DNA of 64,000 nucleotides from assembly GCA_029851415.1 (NCBI GenBank), contig CM056744.1:97125338-97189337 (forward strand), in the 5' to 3' direction. The notes beneath the pieces are model-generated. The model saw nothing but the letters and a program-made list of their open reading frames with translations. It was not told where the DNA came from and did not search any database. Position 1 is the first letter of the stretch. Each line of letters opens with the position of its first letter. This DNA is from Eretmocerus hayati (Eukaryota; Arthropoda; Insecta; Hymenoptera; Aphelinidae). A program made the position numbers and the translations under genes. Below are positions 30,560 through 41,756 of this stretch, piece by piece.

Positions 30560-32010
30560 GGTGATTCCATCGGGAATGGGATTTTTTGTAGCCAAAATCG
30601 CCACGAGGAGGGATTTGGGTGAAAAAATTGGTTTAGCCCCCAATGTCGAGAATTAGTGGGTCGTGGAAATTAATTTCCACTCTTTTGGGGAAAAAAGAAA
30701 GGGTTTAGAGCTACGTATCTCAAGATTGAACCCAGAGAAAGACATGTCTAGTTTTAGGTGTCGTAGAGGGGGACGGAATGGCCAGGAATGGAAAGGACAT
30801 TTTGCCACTAAAATTATTTCCACGGCTCGACAACTAATCGTAGACTCTTTTCCGCATAGATTCACTCTATGCGGAAAAGAAGCTCTATGCTTACAAAGGA
30901 ATATCATGCGCCAGAGAGGAGCACAACATGGGGGCAGGAAGGACAAAATATTTTGTACGCCATTCTGAAAACACGTTTATGTGGTGCACCTGGCTACAGA
31001 TTCAAGTATTTGACTACTGTCGCGCATGGATAAGGTGTATTTGGGTATCTAGAAATCAACCTCATTGGTTGGAAACGCTCAATAGACGATTGGAGGCTTT
31101 GTCGAGCTATACATGCAATATCAGTGCGAGCGATACAATTAAGTAATGATAATAAAGTGCGTAGTTATCTTAGATATGAGTAGCGAGTATCCTAACTACG
31201 TAAGGATGGATTAACGACAATTGTTAATAATAGTAATAACTACTGATCCCCCAACTCAAGTGAGTAATTTGAATAAATATTTATCTGATGTAAATAATCT
31301 TTCCATGGTTAGCTAACAAACCATGTGAAATAGATTTTGCTTTTGGTTATCTATGATATTCCATATGAATGAATATTTCATTGAAATGAATTTTATTTCA
31401 TCGTTCTGAAGGAATATTTATTCATTTCGATCATCATTTATTCATTTGAGCATCGCAAATCGTTCAAATGCGTTACTTACGATAAAATCTTCATCATGCA
31501 GATTTGATCAAATATTATTCTGGATTTGATAAATATTTATTTATCCCGAAACAATGCGATCATTCATTTTGAATAAATGTTTGCCTAGGAGGATATGAAA
31601 GTATATTTATTCAAATCAGAAAAATATTCTTCAAAATCGTTCAATTTTTTTTCTCAGTGGAATTAGACTGTGCGGGCATTCAGAATGAAACACGTCTTCA
31701 AAGTGTCGCATGGCCGAGTTTAGGGTTTAATTTGGATTTGCAAAGTAATGGATTGTGTTATTTGAAGCCACAAAATCTGAAGTGAATAGCTACATACAGG
31801 GATTTTTGACTCTGCATATGCGTCGTAATAAATTGAAGAGTTGAGGTTAGGTTGTCTTATAAGTTCGTAGAATCGCCTCGGAAACTATCAACATATAGTT
31901 GCGCACCAATAGAATACACCCTAAAAAATCACTACAATGCACATTCCAACCTTTATAGGAATTTCGGGGAACTTGGAACACGAAAAACCCACTTTCGGCG
32001 AAATCATTCA
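30560..32010. mobile_element. TIR transposon copy 2 (same family as 14,020), with insertion
   Basis: It starts GGTGATTCCATCGGGAATGGGAT and ends CCCACTTTCGGCGAAATCATTCA. The interior follows copy 1 (e.g. GGAGCACAACATGGG, CATTCTGAAAACACGTTTAT, ATCAACCTCATTGGTT). Relative to copy 1 it carries ~540 extra bp at ~31,135-31,680. Confidence 0.75.
31135..31680. mobile_element. AT-rich insertion inside TIR copy 2
   Basis: Absent at the same place in copies 1 and 3. It is filled with TTTATTCATTT/AAATGAATAAA motifs in both orientations. Boundaries are approximate. Confidence 0.5.
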
Positions 32011-35000
32011 TATACTTTTGGATAATCGTGAACGATTCACTTATGTATACGTAGATAGTCGCATCCTTCGATGAGATTTGGACATGATCCGATGTAACAA
32101 ATCAAGCACCTAAACTCAATCGTTGAAAAAATAATCAGAGAAAACCTGAATATTCGCCATACTTGCGGGGCTTGAAGTGTAATTCTACTAGATGAACGAA
32201 TAATCTTTGAATCAACCAATTCAAGTAGGTTTCGCGGTAGTTTGACGATGGTTGACGAAAGTAGTGAGTGAGAGAACAATAAATTTGATAGCTCAAAAAT
32301 TGTTCTCGACCAGAAATAGGGAAACTGAAGTCTCAAAATGATTTAAGATGTGAACAAGGCAATGTGGGTACACCGCAAAATGAAAAGGGGCGAAAGTACA
32401 TGGAGTCCTTGATGGGTAGAAGCTTTTAGCTGGGCTAGATGGTGATGCTCGGATAAAGTTGAGTAGGAGGCACGGGAGCTAAGAGATCTCAATTTAGCCA
32501 TACAAGTTGGAGTGTGTATGGGAAGGGGGAGGGGGAGCAGTAACAAGCTCTATTTGTCCAAGATCAATGGTTCACGCTAGCATCTCATGTTCTTGAACTT
32601 CTTCGCGATTTTGTAAAAGCCACGACATTTTATCAGAGAGATATACTACCAATTTGGTATTATAAATTGGTGTTATATTGATATTGTGCATTTTATTCGG
32701 TGATATGGTCCCGGTGTCCTATTTTCTCCACATACTATTGATCACAGCTCAATATTTTCGACTTTTACCTGCGTTATACCAGTGTAACCTGTATAAGAGA
32801 TTATAACCTCAAGGTGATATGAGAGAGGTAAATTTTCTCCCTCTCAAATCTAAAAAAACAAGAAGATGACGTTGTCGATGATTATAATAATGGCTGTATT
32901 TGGATTGATTATAATATGGAATAGTTACTTCTAATTGACGAAATATATCTTCACGTAGTTTCAGAAATCAGTCATTCTTGGGATAATTTAGAGAATAATT
33001 GATATACTATCAGGGGTCATTGTTGATAACTTTGAATACAATAATGGGTGGAATACGAGACATTGCGCATTCAAGCTGACAAAATATAAGAAGATGATTA
33101 ATTTGTTTGAACATATTTGAGATCCTCAATCGAACATTTTCACAAGCTCATACTAAAAAATCAGGATTGACACCGAATAAATCGGCGAGATACATTGAAA
33201 TGTTGACAAAAACCTTTCAAAATCTGAGTTTTTGATCGACAGAGTGACAAAAACAAAACCGGATTTGAGAATTGACTGTGATAGAATGTTGCTCGGTATA
33301 AGGTCGAAATGATACATCACAAGCTCGGTCTCCTTATAGATTGCGCGTCATCGGAATGTTGATTTCGCAGACTTTTCTTAGGATTGTCCGTGCGTAGTGA
33401 CATTTGTCTCCATCCTCGAATGACACAAGAAAGATTAATGGTCCTTTGTATAGATTAGGGAGGCTTTTTTCAAAATTTATTCTCTCCTTATTCCATCTCT
33501 ATATCTGTGACTAATGTTACAGGCTAATACATAAGTGAGGTATACTGTCCCTCTTAATGTGGTCCATGAACTTTTTTTTCAGTACAGTAATGGAATCAGG
33601 TAATAACAATTGCGGACATGATCATGATTTTGCTAGTGATTTTGCGCCAAGACAATGAAACGATATAGAATTACTTGGTAAAAATTTTGATCACGAATTG
33701 AAACAGCCTGTTTCTTGTTATGAGTTCTGCGTATCTGATGGAAGTACTTTGACGACAGTCAGGCAGATCCTGGTTTTAAGTAATTCGACTTATATCCCGT
33801 ACCTATATCTTTTGGCGACATTAAAATAATTGAATATCATAACTAAGATAGAGAGGATATCAATATCAATACAGTAATCATGTATCAACAAAGACGAATA
33901 ATGGATAGATTCACAAGCATGTCTCATATAAAATTTTCAATAGCCCTTCTTCAATGCTTTGAGTTCATTGGATCATTTGAGAAATATCGTAACAGCGTGT
34001 GTTGTCACAAATGAAAAGAAAATTGTTGTGGTCAGAAGTGAAAACGATCAAATTAAAATATATACGAATCTGTAGGGATGCTTCAGAAGTCAGAAGAGCT
34101 GGAAATATGCAACTCTTGACAACAATGGTCTGGAATTGAAATTCCACATCATGGAGTGACGCATTCCAAAACTATTTAGCCTATCTTCATTTTAACAAGA
34201 AGATGAACAGGGTCCAATCCATCCTTGTACGTGGAAGACATGTGAGCATGTTCCATGTTCAAAGGCCAGCCAAGCTCCAAGTCATTAGTTGATGATAAGG
34301 GCTAGCCTATAATACTGACATTCTAAAAGAAGAGCCGCGGACAAAGCTGATATGAGAGCTTGTGAAGTCGGTTTCGGGAGTCTGGATCAGCCCCTACTCG
34401 TTGCATCTGCCGTGTACATGAAGTAGCATGAGAACTGGCAACTTGTGCCTTTATATTTGAGCTATATAGATCAGAGGTGTTTCACGATCTACAACCTGGT
34501 GTTGGCAAGTTCAATTGAATGTCTTTTCGCCTTTTCATACTATGCGATGACATACGTTCTGATGGAAACGGAAATTATTTCATTTGACTTGAACCTTTGC
34601 ATGATTAAGTGAGTTTTACAGCTCTTTTAGTTATGCCCAAGCGATGTGTTCCAAATTCTATCACATTAGTTCCTCGCAAATCGATTCAGATACTGTGGAA
34701 TCGGGTAATTCGGATCCAATTTCGACCTTCTGATCGCCATATAACTTTGAATAGAATAAGGCTACAAAAATGTTCAAAAGCTCAAAATTTGGGTCTTGCC
34801 TTCAAAATTCCAATGCTTTGCGTAAAATTGAGATCGGAATGGATAGACTTAAGAAATGTAAAAAAGTAGGGTTGTCCTGCTTTTTTTACATTTCTTTTCT
34901 ACATCCTCGATTAGTGTCGGAGAATATCAATCGGTATGTGATTTCCAGCTTTTACTCCCTTGCATCAAAGACTATCATTTCACCGCGTTGCGAAAGATGA

Positions 35001-35210
35001 TTTGAGCCATTTATGATCTTAAAGTTAGACTTCTCCATTAAGTCCTCGGAGTAATAGGAGGGGGGGGCGAGAAATCACATTTCCACAAAGTCAGATATAA
35101 AAAGTGAAAAAAGCGCGTAAAACCACGTAACTGTGTACGAATACGTAATTTAAACTTTTTTGGTGACGTAATGTACACTTTTATACCGGCGTGTTAAAAA
35201 AACCTTCACA
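32011..35210. other. No gene seen (3.2 kb)
   Basis: No conserved reading frame found. The open frames present (e.g. 34,609-34,869) lack recognisable pattern. A G-run of nine lies at 35,060. Confidence 0.35.
34851..34896. other. Strong short hairpin
   Basis: AAGAAATGTAAAAAAGTAGG pairs with the complementary stretch ending in TTTACATTTCTT across a ~4-nt loop, with one bulge. It is precursor-like in shape but has no other microRNA evidence. Confidence 0.45.
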
Positions 35211-36900
35211 TACAAAGGGACTGCGCGGTTAAGCATGGTGAAGTGGACCTTGTCAGGTATGGCCCCAAGAGTATTTTTTCCCACTTTCTAACCCCAAACT
35301 ATGGGGAAAGCGAGAGTTTGTAGGTCCCAAAGTCGTCTGTTTTCTACGGCACCCTATATAGAAAGCCTCTAAAAAACGCTAAAAATTGATGTTTCTTCCA
35401 TCAAATCGCATTCTGACGCATTTCAACGAATCGATCTGAAAATTTTTTGACATATTTTTGAAACTTTGACAAACAGAAAAAAGATATTCGCATACTTTGG
35501 ATTTAGGCCCCGAAAAAAATCCTTCAAAACTAAAGAGTCAATTTTCTCATGTAAATTGGAAAAAACAACGTTAGAAATCCATTTCATCTTGTTTATTAGG
35601 TCATTTTTCATTAATAACAGGTATTTTTAGAATTTTTTAGGTGGTGGAACATGGTCAGAGATGCAAAAAGTCGTTTTTAAAGAAAATTTCGATTCAGTAA
35701 TTTGCATCTTCTGCCCATGCGCGGTTTTCTACGTCTCTGAAAATATCTTTAATCGTCCAAATGACCACTTGAGGAGGCCGATTTGATGCAGTAAAACCTG
35801 AGATCTAGATGGTCCAAAAAATGGGCCACCAAACCCGTGGCTCCTTAAATAGGCCCGAAAAGTGCGAATTTTGAGTCGGACTGTTTCAAAGATGTGAACA
35901 TGTGTTTTCGATGTAATTTTTGACGTAGAAACCGAATCCGTGGTCAGTTTTGTTCCAAACCTCCAAAACTTTTCATGACTCTCAAAAAATCGACCGGAGG
36001 GTGTACGTCCATTTCCAGCCTTTTTCTACACATTTGAGATGTACGTTGAGTATAGGCAAAGGTTTGAACTTGTCGCGTAGAGGATGCAAGTATGTTTTCC
36101 TTTGTTATTTTGACCAGCTGAAGACGATGCCGATGATTTCGAAGCTTGGGGGTGAATTTGGAGTCAGATTTGGACTGATGGAGCTATACTTTGTTCCATG
36201 ATCTCAGGTTTCACTGCATCAAATCGACCTCCTCAAGTGGTCATCTTGAAAGAAATAACATCAGCTATCGATTAAAGATACTTTCAGAGACGTAGATGAC
36301 CGCGCATGGGCCGGGATGCAAATTACTGAATTGAAATTTGCTTTCAAAACGACTTTTTGCATCTTTGACCATGTTTCACCACCCAAAAAATTATAAAAAT
36401 ACCTAATTTCGATGCAAAATGACCTGATGAACACGATGAAATGGTTTTCTAACGTTGTTCTTTCCAATTTAAATAAGAGAATGGACTTTTTTGTTTCGGA
36501 GAATTTTTTTGGGGGCCTAAATCCAAAGTTGTCAGTACAGGCAAAACTCGTTTTACGCGATTTCTTTTTACGCGATTTCACTTATACGCGGTTCGCTGAT
36601 TGATACCAATTTTCATTTAACGCGGATCGAATTTCACTTTTACGCGGATCGATATTCTTTTCAGATTTTCAAAACAAGCCAATGATCGAACTTTTTTGTA
36701 AACAGTATACATATTCAGATTGTTTCTCGCTGTATTGTAAACAAAACCTCAAAATTTCAAAGTCCAATCGTTCGAAGGAAAATTCCTTATCAGATATCAT
36801 GGCTCCTAAAAGGAAAAGTGAAACATCTAGCAGCACACCTGCGAAGAAAGCAAAAAAAGTGTTAAGGTGCGGCCGTAGTCCGCTATAACCTCTAAATACA

Positions 36901-37213
36901 TTCGGAGAATATGTCGATTTTTACTCAACCAAATGATTTGGAATTTCATATGCATCTACAGAATGTATGTCTAAAGAGGGCTACGAAGCCAAATGTGTTA
37001 ATTTCCTACGAAAAAGTACCCAGACGAGGTTTGCTCGAGACGTCGTATGTTGCCGCTCATTAGCAGACGAAATTAGTGTACACCTCGTCTGTATACTTTT
37101 TCGTAGGAAATTGACATATTTATGGATTCGTAGACCCCTTCAGACATGCTTTCTGTAGGTGCATGTGAAATCCCAAGTCATTTGGTCTAGTAAAATTCGA
37201 CTTATCCTCCGAA
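36901..37213. mobile_element. Palindromic MITE nested in the hammerhead-bearing element
   Basis: Arms of ~130 bp: left TTCGGAGAATATGTCGAT, right inverse TTCGGAGGATAAGTCGAA. Inner CCTACGAAAAAGTA pairs with TACTTTTTCGTAGG and CAGACGAGGT with ACCTCGTCTG. Confidence 0.8.
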
Positions 37214-37370
37214 CGGATTCAGGGCTACATTCAATATGGCGGCTGACGGCTGTGGGGTACATAATACCTCACATGCGCAATAGATGGATGACAAATCCAG
37301 CTCCTTTCCCGCAATCGACGGCTCAAGACCTCGATTAGTATATAAGAGCGCATAAGTGCTTCATCGCCAA

Positions 37371-37453
37371 GCGTCCAGGGCACCACCTGCAACTCCAGCC
37401 CTGCTGATGAGTCCGGTTACGATGAACCAGGTTGCAGGTGGGGGACGAAACGC
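37371..37453 (+). ncRNA. Hammerhead ribozyme (type III topology)
   Basis: All conserved parts are present. Stem III: GCGT 37371-37374 pairs with ACGC 37450-37453. Cleavage would follow C17 at 37375 (GUC triplet). Stem I: CAGGGC 37376-37381 pairs perfectly with GCCCTG 37398-37403. Catalytic box CTGATGA is 37404-37410. Stem II: GTCC 37411-37414 pairs with GGAC 37443-37446. GAAA is 37447-37450. Loop I (CCACCTGCAAC, 37383-37393) is the exact complement of GTTGCAGGTGG (37431-37441) in loop II, and loop II also holds a GGTT/AACC mini-hairpin. Such self-cleaving RNAs process transcripts of Penelope-like and other small retroelements; here the host element is unclassified. Confidence 0.9.
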
Positions 37454-38321
37454 ACAAGAGCCTTCTGCTCAAAGCGTGTAGAGTCATTCATTAGTAGTGA
37501 GTAAGCCATCAGCTTATTCCTACACTACGGCCTGGCCTTCAGGTTGAACAGAAGATCGAAATTTTGAATTCCCTATCAAAAGGAGAAAAAGTATGTGATG
37601 TGGCACGAAGGCACGGAATCAATGAATCGATGATGAAATTTGACCCCATCATGATCAAAAGTTTGAAAATAAAACACGAGACACAACGAATTTTCGCTCC
37701 TTACATGAAGAGCTCTACAGAAAATGCAATAGAAGGGCAAAACAGTCTCGTTTGACGGACTTTTTCAAGAAAAAATAGATTTCTGTTCATTCATCCCTTT
37801 AAATAAATAACCTTCTCTCACAATCAATATTCTGTTTATTTCAATCAAAACGAATTTTCATATTCATCGCAGATGATTCGAGCTGAAGTCAGTTTTGAGG
37901 TCTCCGGAGCATCGAGAGCCTGCACGGAACCCTCCGTTTTCCATCGCATAAGACTAATGTTTCGTCTTACGCGAATTCGGTTTACGCGGTGGTTTTTTGG
38001 GACGAATTAACCGCGTAAAACGAGTTTTGCCTGTATGCGAATATCTTTTTCCTGTTTGCCGAACTTTCAAAAATATGTCAAGAAATTTTCAGATCGATTC
38101 GTTGAAATGCGTGAGAATGCGATTTGATAGAAGGAACATCGATTTTTAGCGTTTTTTAGAGGATTTCTAGGGTGCCGTAGAAAACGGGCGACTTTGGAAC
38201 CTACAATCCTACAAACCGTCGCTTTCCCTATAGTTTGTGGTTAGGAAGTGGGGAAAATACTTTTCGGGCCATGCCTGACAAGGGTCCACTTCACCATGCC
38301 TAACCGCTCAGTCCCTTTGTA

Positions 38322-39004
38322 AAAACTATGGCCAGCCTGCAAAAGTTGACCATCAAAAAACGAATAAAAATTACCTCTCTTTGAAAATTTAGTATTGGAA
38401 TTGAATAGCCTACTAATACAAGATTTTCGTGAGTTCACAACTCTTCATCAATTGCCTTCATCAATTGAAATAACTTTTTCGGCGATATTCAATCCATTAC
38501 TCATCTGCCTGTCAAATTAAACTGAATGAATCCACATCAGTGACATTTTCCAATGGAAGTTGAAGAGCAACGTGATTTATCATCTTTATGAGAGACATTT
38601 GGCATATGTTTCTGTATCCGTTCTATACCAACTGTAATAATAAGATAGTTTCCTTGAACTGTCCTCTTATCTAATATCGTGAATCGATTTAAAACTAAAT
38701 TATAAGTGCTAAATACTTCCCTCGCTCATTAAAATCGATATTTCAAGTGTTCTATCATTTTCAACGGTTTTTGTAGCGAGAATATTCTGCGGAAGTGTTC
38801 AGTTCATTATCAAAGTTTAACCAAGATAATGGATTCAGTCACTAACCTACTGACATACTCGATTGTAACACTTTTAATAGCTTCTACAAAATCGGTAGGT
38901 AAGTTTCTTATGAATTGAAACATTCTCAATAGTTTCTCAAATTTTAATACCTGATAGGAGATTATTCGATGTAACACTTTAATGGCTACAAAATAATAAC
39001 TCAC
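38322..39004. other. No gene seen
   Basis: AT-rich unique-looking sequence. Confidence 0.35.
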
Positions 39005-39665
39005 GAGGAACACCCAGGGGTTGTGGAACACGGATTTCGCTTAAACTCTGGGGATAGTCTCCTTTTACCACCAGAAGGTGAATCACTGACAAGGAGAGTC
39101 CAAGGGGTTCGGGAGCTGGATCTGGCTGAAACTCCGGGAATCATCTCCTTTTGGCACCAAAAGATGATACTCAAAGTCGCAAAGTCTAACGCTCAAGCGA
39201 TTTTGAACTACAGTCCATAGCATTAGCATTGTCCATATATGGGCCCATGTTAAAGGGATAATATATATAGATACACTGTAATGCATGGGTCGTGGCCTGT
39301 AGCTCGGAAACGCTTGAGCGTTAGACTCTGCGGCTTTGGGTATCATGTTTTGGTGCCAAAAGGAGATGAATCCCAGAGTTTCAGCCAGATCCAGCTCCCA
39401 AACCCCTTGGACTCCCCTTGTGAGCCGCACTTGCAAATGCCCAACCGTTTTCGAGATGCAGCTCATAACATTGCCATTACGGGTAAATCTATATATCTCT
39501 TTTGGAAATGGGTCCATATGAGCCATGCTCATGTCATCGCCTATAGCTTGAAAACGGTTGGGCATTTGCAAGTGTGGCTCTGGGATTCACCTTTTGGTGG
39601 TGAGAGGAGACTATTCCCAGAATTTCAGTCAAATCCGTGCCCCACAACCCCTGGGTGCTCCTTGT
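39005..39665. repeat. Y-shaped nested palindrome (A-B-B'-C-C'-A')
   Basis: Outer arms A (39005-39087) and A' (39585-39665) pair. Inside them B (39090-39199) pairs with B' (39311-39423), and C (39422-39456) pairs with C' (39546-39582), giving two hairpins on one stem. A and B are also diverged direct repeats of each other (shared CCAGGGGTT, GGCTGAAACTC, CTCCTTTT), so the figure probably arose by one palindromic element landing in another. Non-coding. Confidence 0.75.
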
Positions 39666-39852
39666 CAGTTCTTAGCCAACTGTCTGGAAATTGAAATAGA
39701 CAGTTGGCTAGAAACTGAGCCTGTCACATTAGAATGAATTTCTAAGTATATGGTTGGTCCCTTCATAGATTAAATTCATACACTGTAACGCTTTTAACTA
39801 TAATGTAAAATCGTATGAAAGGAATTGTAAAATTGGAAATCCCAGAATTTCA

Positions 39853-40077
39853 TACATTTCAAATGTTTCTTTTCGATACACTGTGCGTATAAGTGCACTC
39901 TGCGCACAGTTTGTCGACTTTTACTCACAGTTTATCGAGAAGTATAGTTAGATACACGGACGTGAAACCTATTATTCGCATCCTCGTGATGATTCCGACC
40001 CTCGCCTGCGGCTCGGGCCGGAAACCCATCACTCGGACGCGAATAAAATGTTTTACGCCCTTGTATCGAAATGTACT
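39853..40077. mobile_element. Short MITE related to the 44,057 element
   Basis: The left end ATACATTTCAAATGT...TGTGCGTATAAGTGCAC and right end CGCCCTTGTATCGAAATGTAC match the ends of the 2-kb element at 44,057. The core has the same CCTCGCCTGCGGCTCGGGCC palindrome. Confidence 0.65.
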
Positions 40078-40809
40078 ATTCTCATATGTCGGAATTCAAT
40101 ATATTTAACTTCATCTTTAACTCTATGTCTATGTCTTTAACCCATTCACTACCGGGAGCTCTAGAGGTTTGGATATATACTTCTGATATTCAGATTATGC
40201 TACTCTGTTGAAAATACGACAAAAAATGGCAGGATTCGAATTTTAAAAATTTTCGGTTATTATTTTTTCTCTCCCACGCAATCAGATATATGGCCTTGGT
40301 CAATAATGTAATTCATTCTTTTCATAACTAAGGATCTGTGAGGATTTCAAAAATTTTTCTGATGTACCTGGATGGAATGATCGCCGATCATTGAAAATCG
40401 CTAAAAAAAATTGTGTCCATTATATCGGACATCGTGAGTGAATGGGTTAACTAGTTTCTCGAAGATCGTTGACTCGAAAAAGTGAATTATGATTTTTCTA
40501 GATTTTCTTGTGTTGAATGTATTGAACTTAGCTCCAATCCTTAAGACCATATATCAACTATGAATCCAACCATAATTACCTTATATTTGTACTTTTCTTA
40601 GATGTTTGTCCAATGATTATCATTATTGTGCATTTCAAAAGTACTTTTTCCATCTAGAGGAAACGAAGGCACCCTCCTCAGACAAATATGTTGCAAAAGA
40701 AAGATCGTTTGATGTTCCTTTCTTAGCGCTACTTTCGATGATGTCATCGACAGTTTGATTGAATGCTGATGCTCTAGCACTTTGTCGGAAATCGGTGGAG
40801 GAAATTTTG
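40078..40809. other. No gene seen
   Basis: No coding pattern recognised; short AT-rich frames only. Confidence 0.35.
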
Positions 40810-41362
40810 ATAAAAGGAGAGGCCTCTGCTCTCGAAGCTTCCTTAGCCCTTAAATCGGCAAATTCGTTACAGAATTCGTTATAGAAAGGAACACAATACT
40901 TTGAAACTTCTTTCAGTACATCTCACAAACCATGGTTTTCGGGTAAATTACTTGCCCGGGAAATTACGAGCACAATAAACAGACGCCGTGCAAACCATTA
41001 TTCCCTCAATCGTTCCATGGCTTGAATTGGCTATGTGAATGATGCCAAATGCAAATGCAATTCTCCATCAGAGGATTTCAATCACGTAATCTGGCAGTGT
41101 GAGCTCTACAACTCTCAGCGTGTTAAACTGCTGAGAACTTTACGAAGTTGGGGGTCTATAACCCCCTTTCCATGTCAATATGTTTTTAGCAAACCCATGT
41201 ACCAAGAACTGCAAAACACTATTCAACTTTTTGAAAGATTGTAACATGAATGTTTGAACCGAGAAATATTGTATACCAGCTCAAGTATAGATATGTATTC
41301 ATTCTTGTAGCAAAATAATCCTTTTTGTGATTAGAAGTGCTTGAATAAAGAGAAAAAAAAGA
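40810..41362 (+). pseudogene. Dead LINE 3' end (I/R1-like C-terminal domain)
   Basis: One frame reads ...SHKPWFSGKLLARE, INRRRANHYSLNRSMA, then CKCNSPSEDFNHVIWQCELYN (C-x-C...H-x4-C), the C-terminal zinc-knuckle-like motif of I-clade LINE ORF2. Two in-frame stops (near 40,887 and 41,022) break it. The 3' UTR ends in AATAAAGAGAAAAAAAAG at ~41,345-41,361. Confidence 0.75.
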
Positions 41363-41756
41363 TATCGTTGATAAGGCACAGCTACACTATTTTTGGTTCA
41401 TATTTGAGAAAATCAAATAGAACTCCTGGTTGAGACGATGTGTAGCCTACTTAGAAATCCGAACAAACTCAACATTCAATATCTGCGGATTTAGATAAAG
41501 TATATTATAAATCCAAAGTTATGATGTTGCCACAGATACTCTGTCTATGAATGCGTCTTCTAGGGCTAAAATATCATTTCATCCCATTAATGTTAAAACG
41601 AGACAAATTTTTGGACCATATCATTCTAGACTTGCGAAAACCGATTTCGTCAAATTACAGTCAAAAATGGAACTTGATTTCTATTAGAGGTTGTAGGGAA
41701 ACATTTAGTGTATATGGGCATGATAATGTTTGAACGACACTGATTACTTTGTTGCA

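Larger units (their letters stand above)
36865..37540 (+). mobile_element. Small hammerhead-bearing element inside the Tigger gene
   Basis: The ends AAGGTGCGGCCGTAGT and (inverse) AAGGCCAGGCCGTAGT match at 13 of 16 positions, so it has short TIRs. It interrupts the transposase N-terminus. It contains a palindromic MITE (36,901-37,213) and a full hammerhead ribozyme (37,371-37,453). No clear target-site duplication or coding sequence is seen. A related left end occurs at 62,708. The class is unresolved (non-autonomous DNA element or ribozyme-carrying retroelement remnant). Confidence 0.6.
36799..37755 (+). pseudogene. Tigger transposase N-terminus (CENP-B-type DNA-binding domain), interrupted
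   Basis: The gene starts at the ATG of MAPKRKSETSSSTPAKKAKK, typical of Tigger transposases. After the 36,865-37,540 insertion it resumes with EQKIEILNSLSKGEKVCDVA, the CENP-B N-terminal helix-turn-helix pattern, followed by RRHGINES. It then loses homology and stops at 37,755. Reading directly across the insert leaves the two halves compatible in frame if ~675 bp are removed. Confidence 0.8.
36538..38033 (+). mobile_element. Tigger/pogo-like element, non-functional
   Basis: Perfect terminal inverted repeats CAGGCAAAACTCGTTTTACG (left) and its complement (right), flanked by TA on both sides (36536-36537, 38034-38035), exactly as Tc1/mariner-pogo elements insert. Repeats of TTTACGCGG/CGCGATT lie inside each end. 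The transposase gene is reduced to its N-terminal helix-turn-helix part and is interrupted. The catalytic DDE domain is missing, so the copy is dead on its own. Confidence 0.9.
35211..38321. mobile_element. Foldback element split by a Tigger insertion
   Basis: The ends are TACAAAGGGACTG (35211) and CAGTCCCTTTGTA (38321). Left arm 35211-~35,815; right arm ~36,190-36,535 plus 38,036-38,321. The right arm is interrupted by the Tigger-like element and resumes at the same base (TTTGGATTTAGG... / GCGAATATC...). Without the insertion the element is ~1.6 kb. Arms are ~90 percent matched. Confidence 0.85.
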
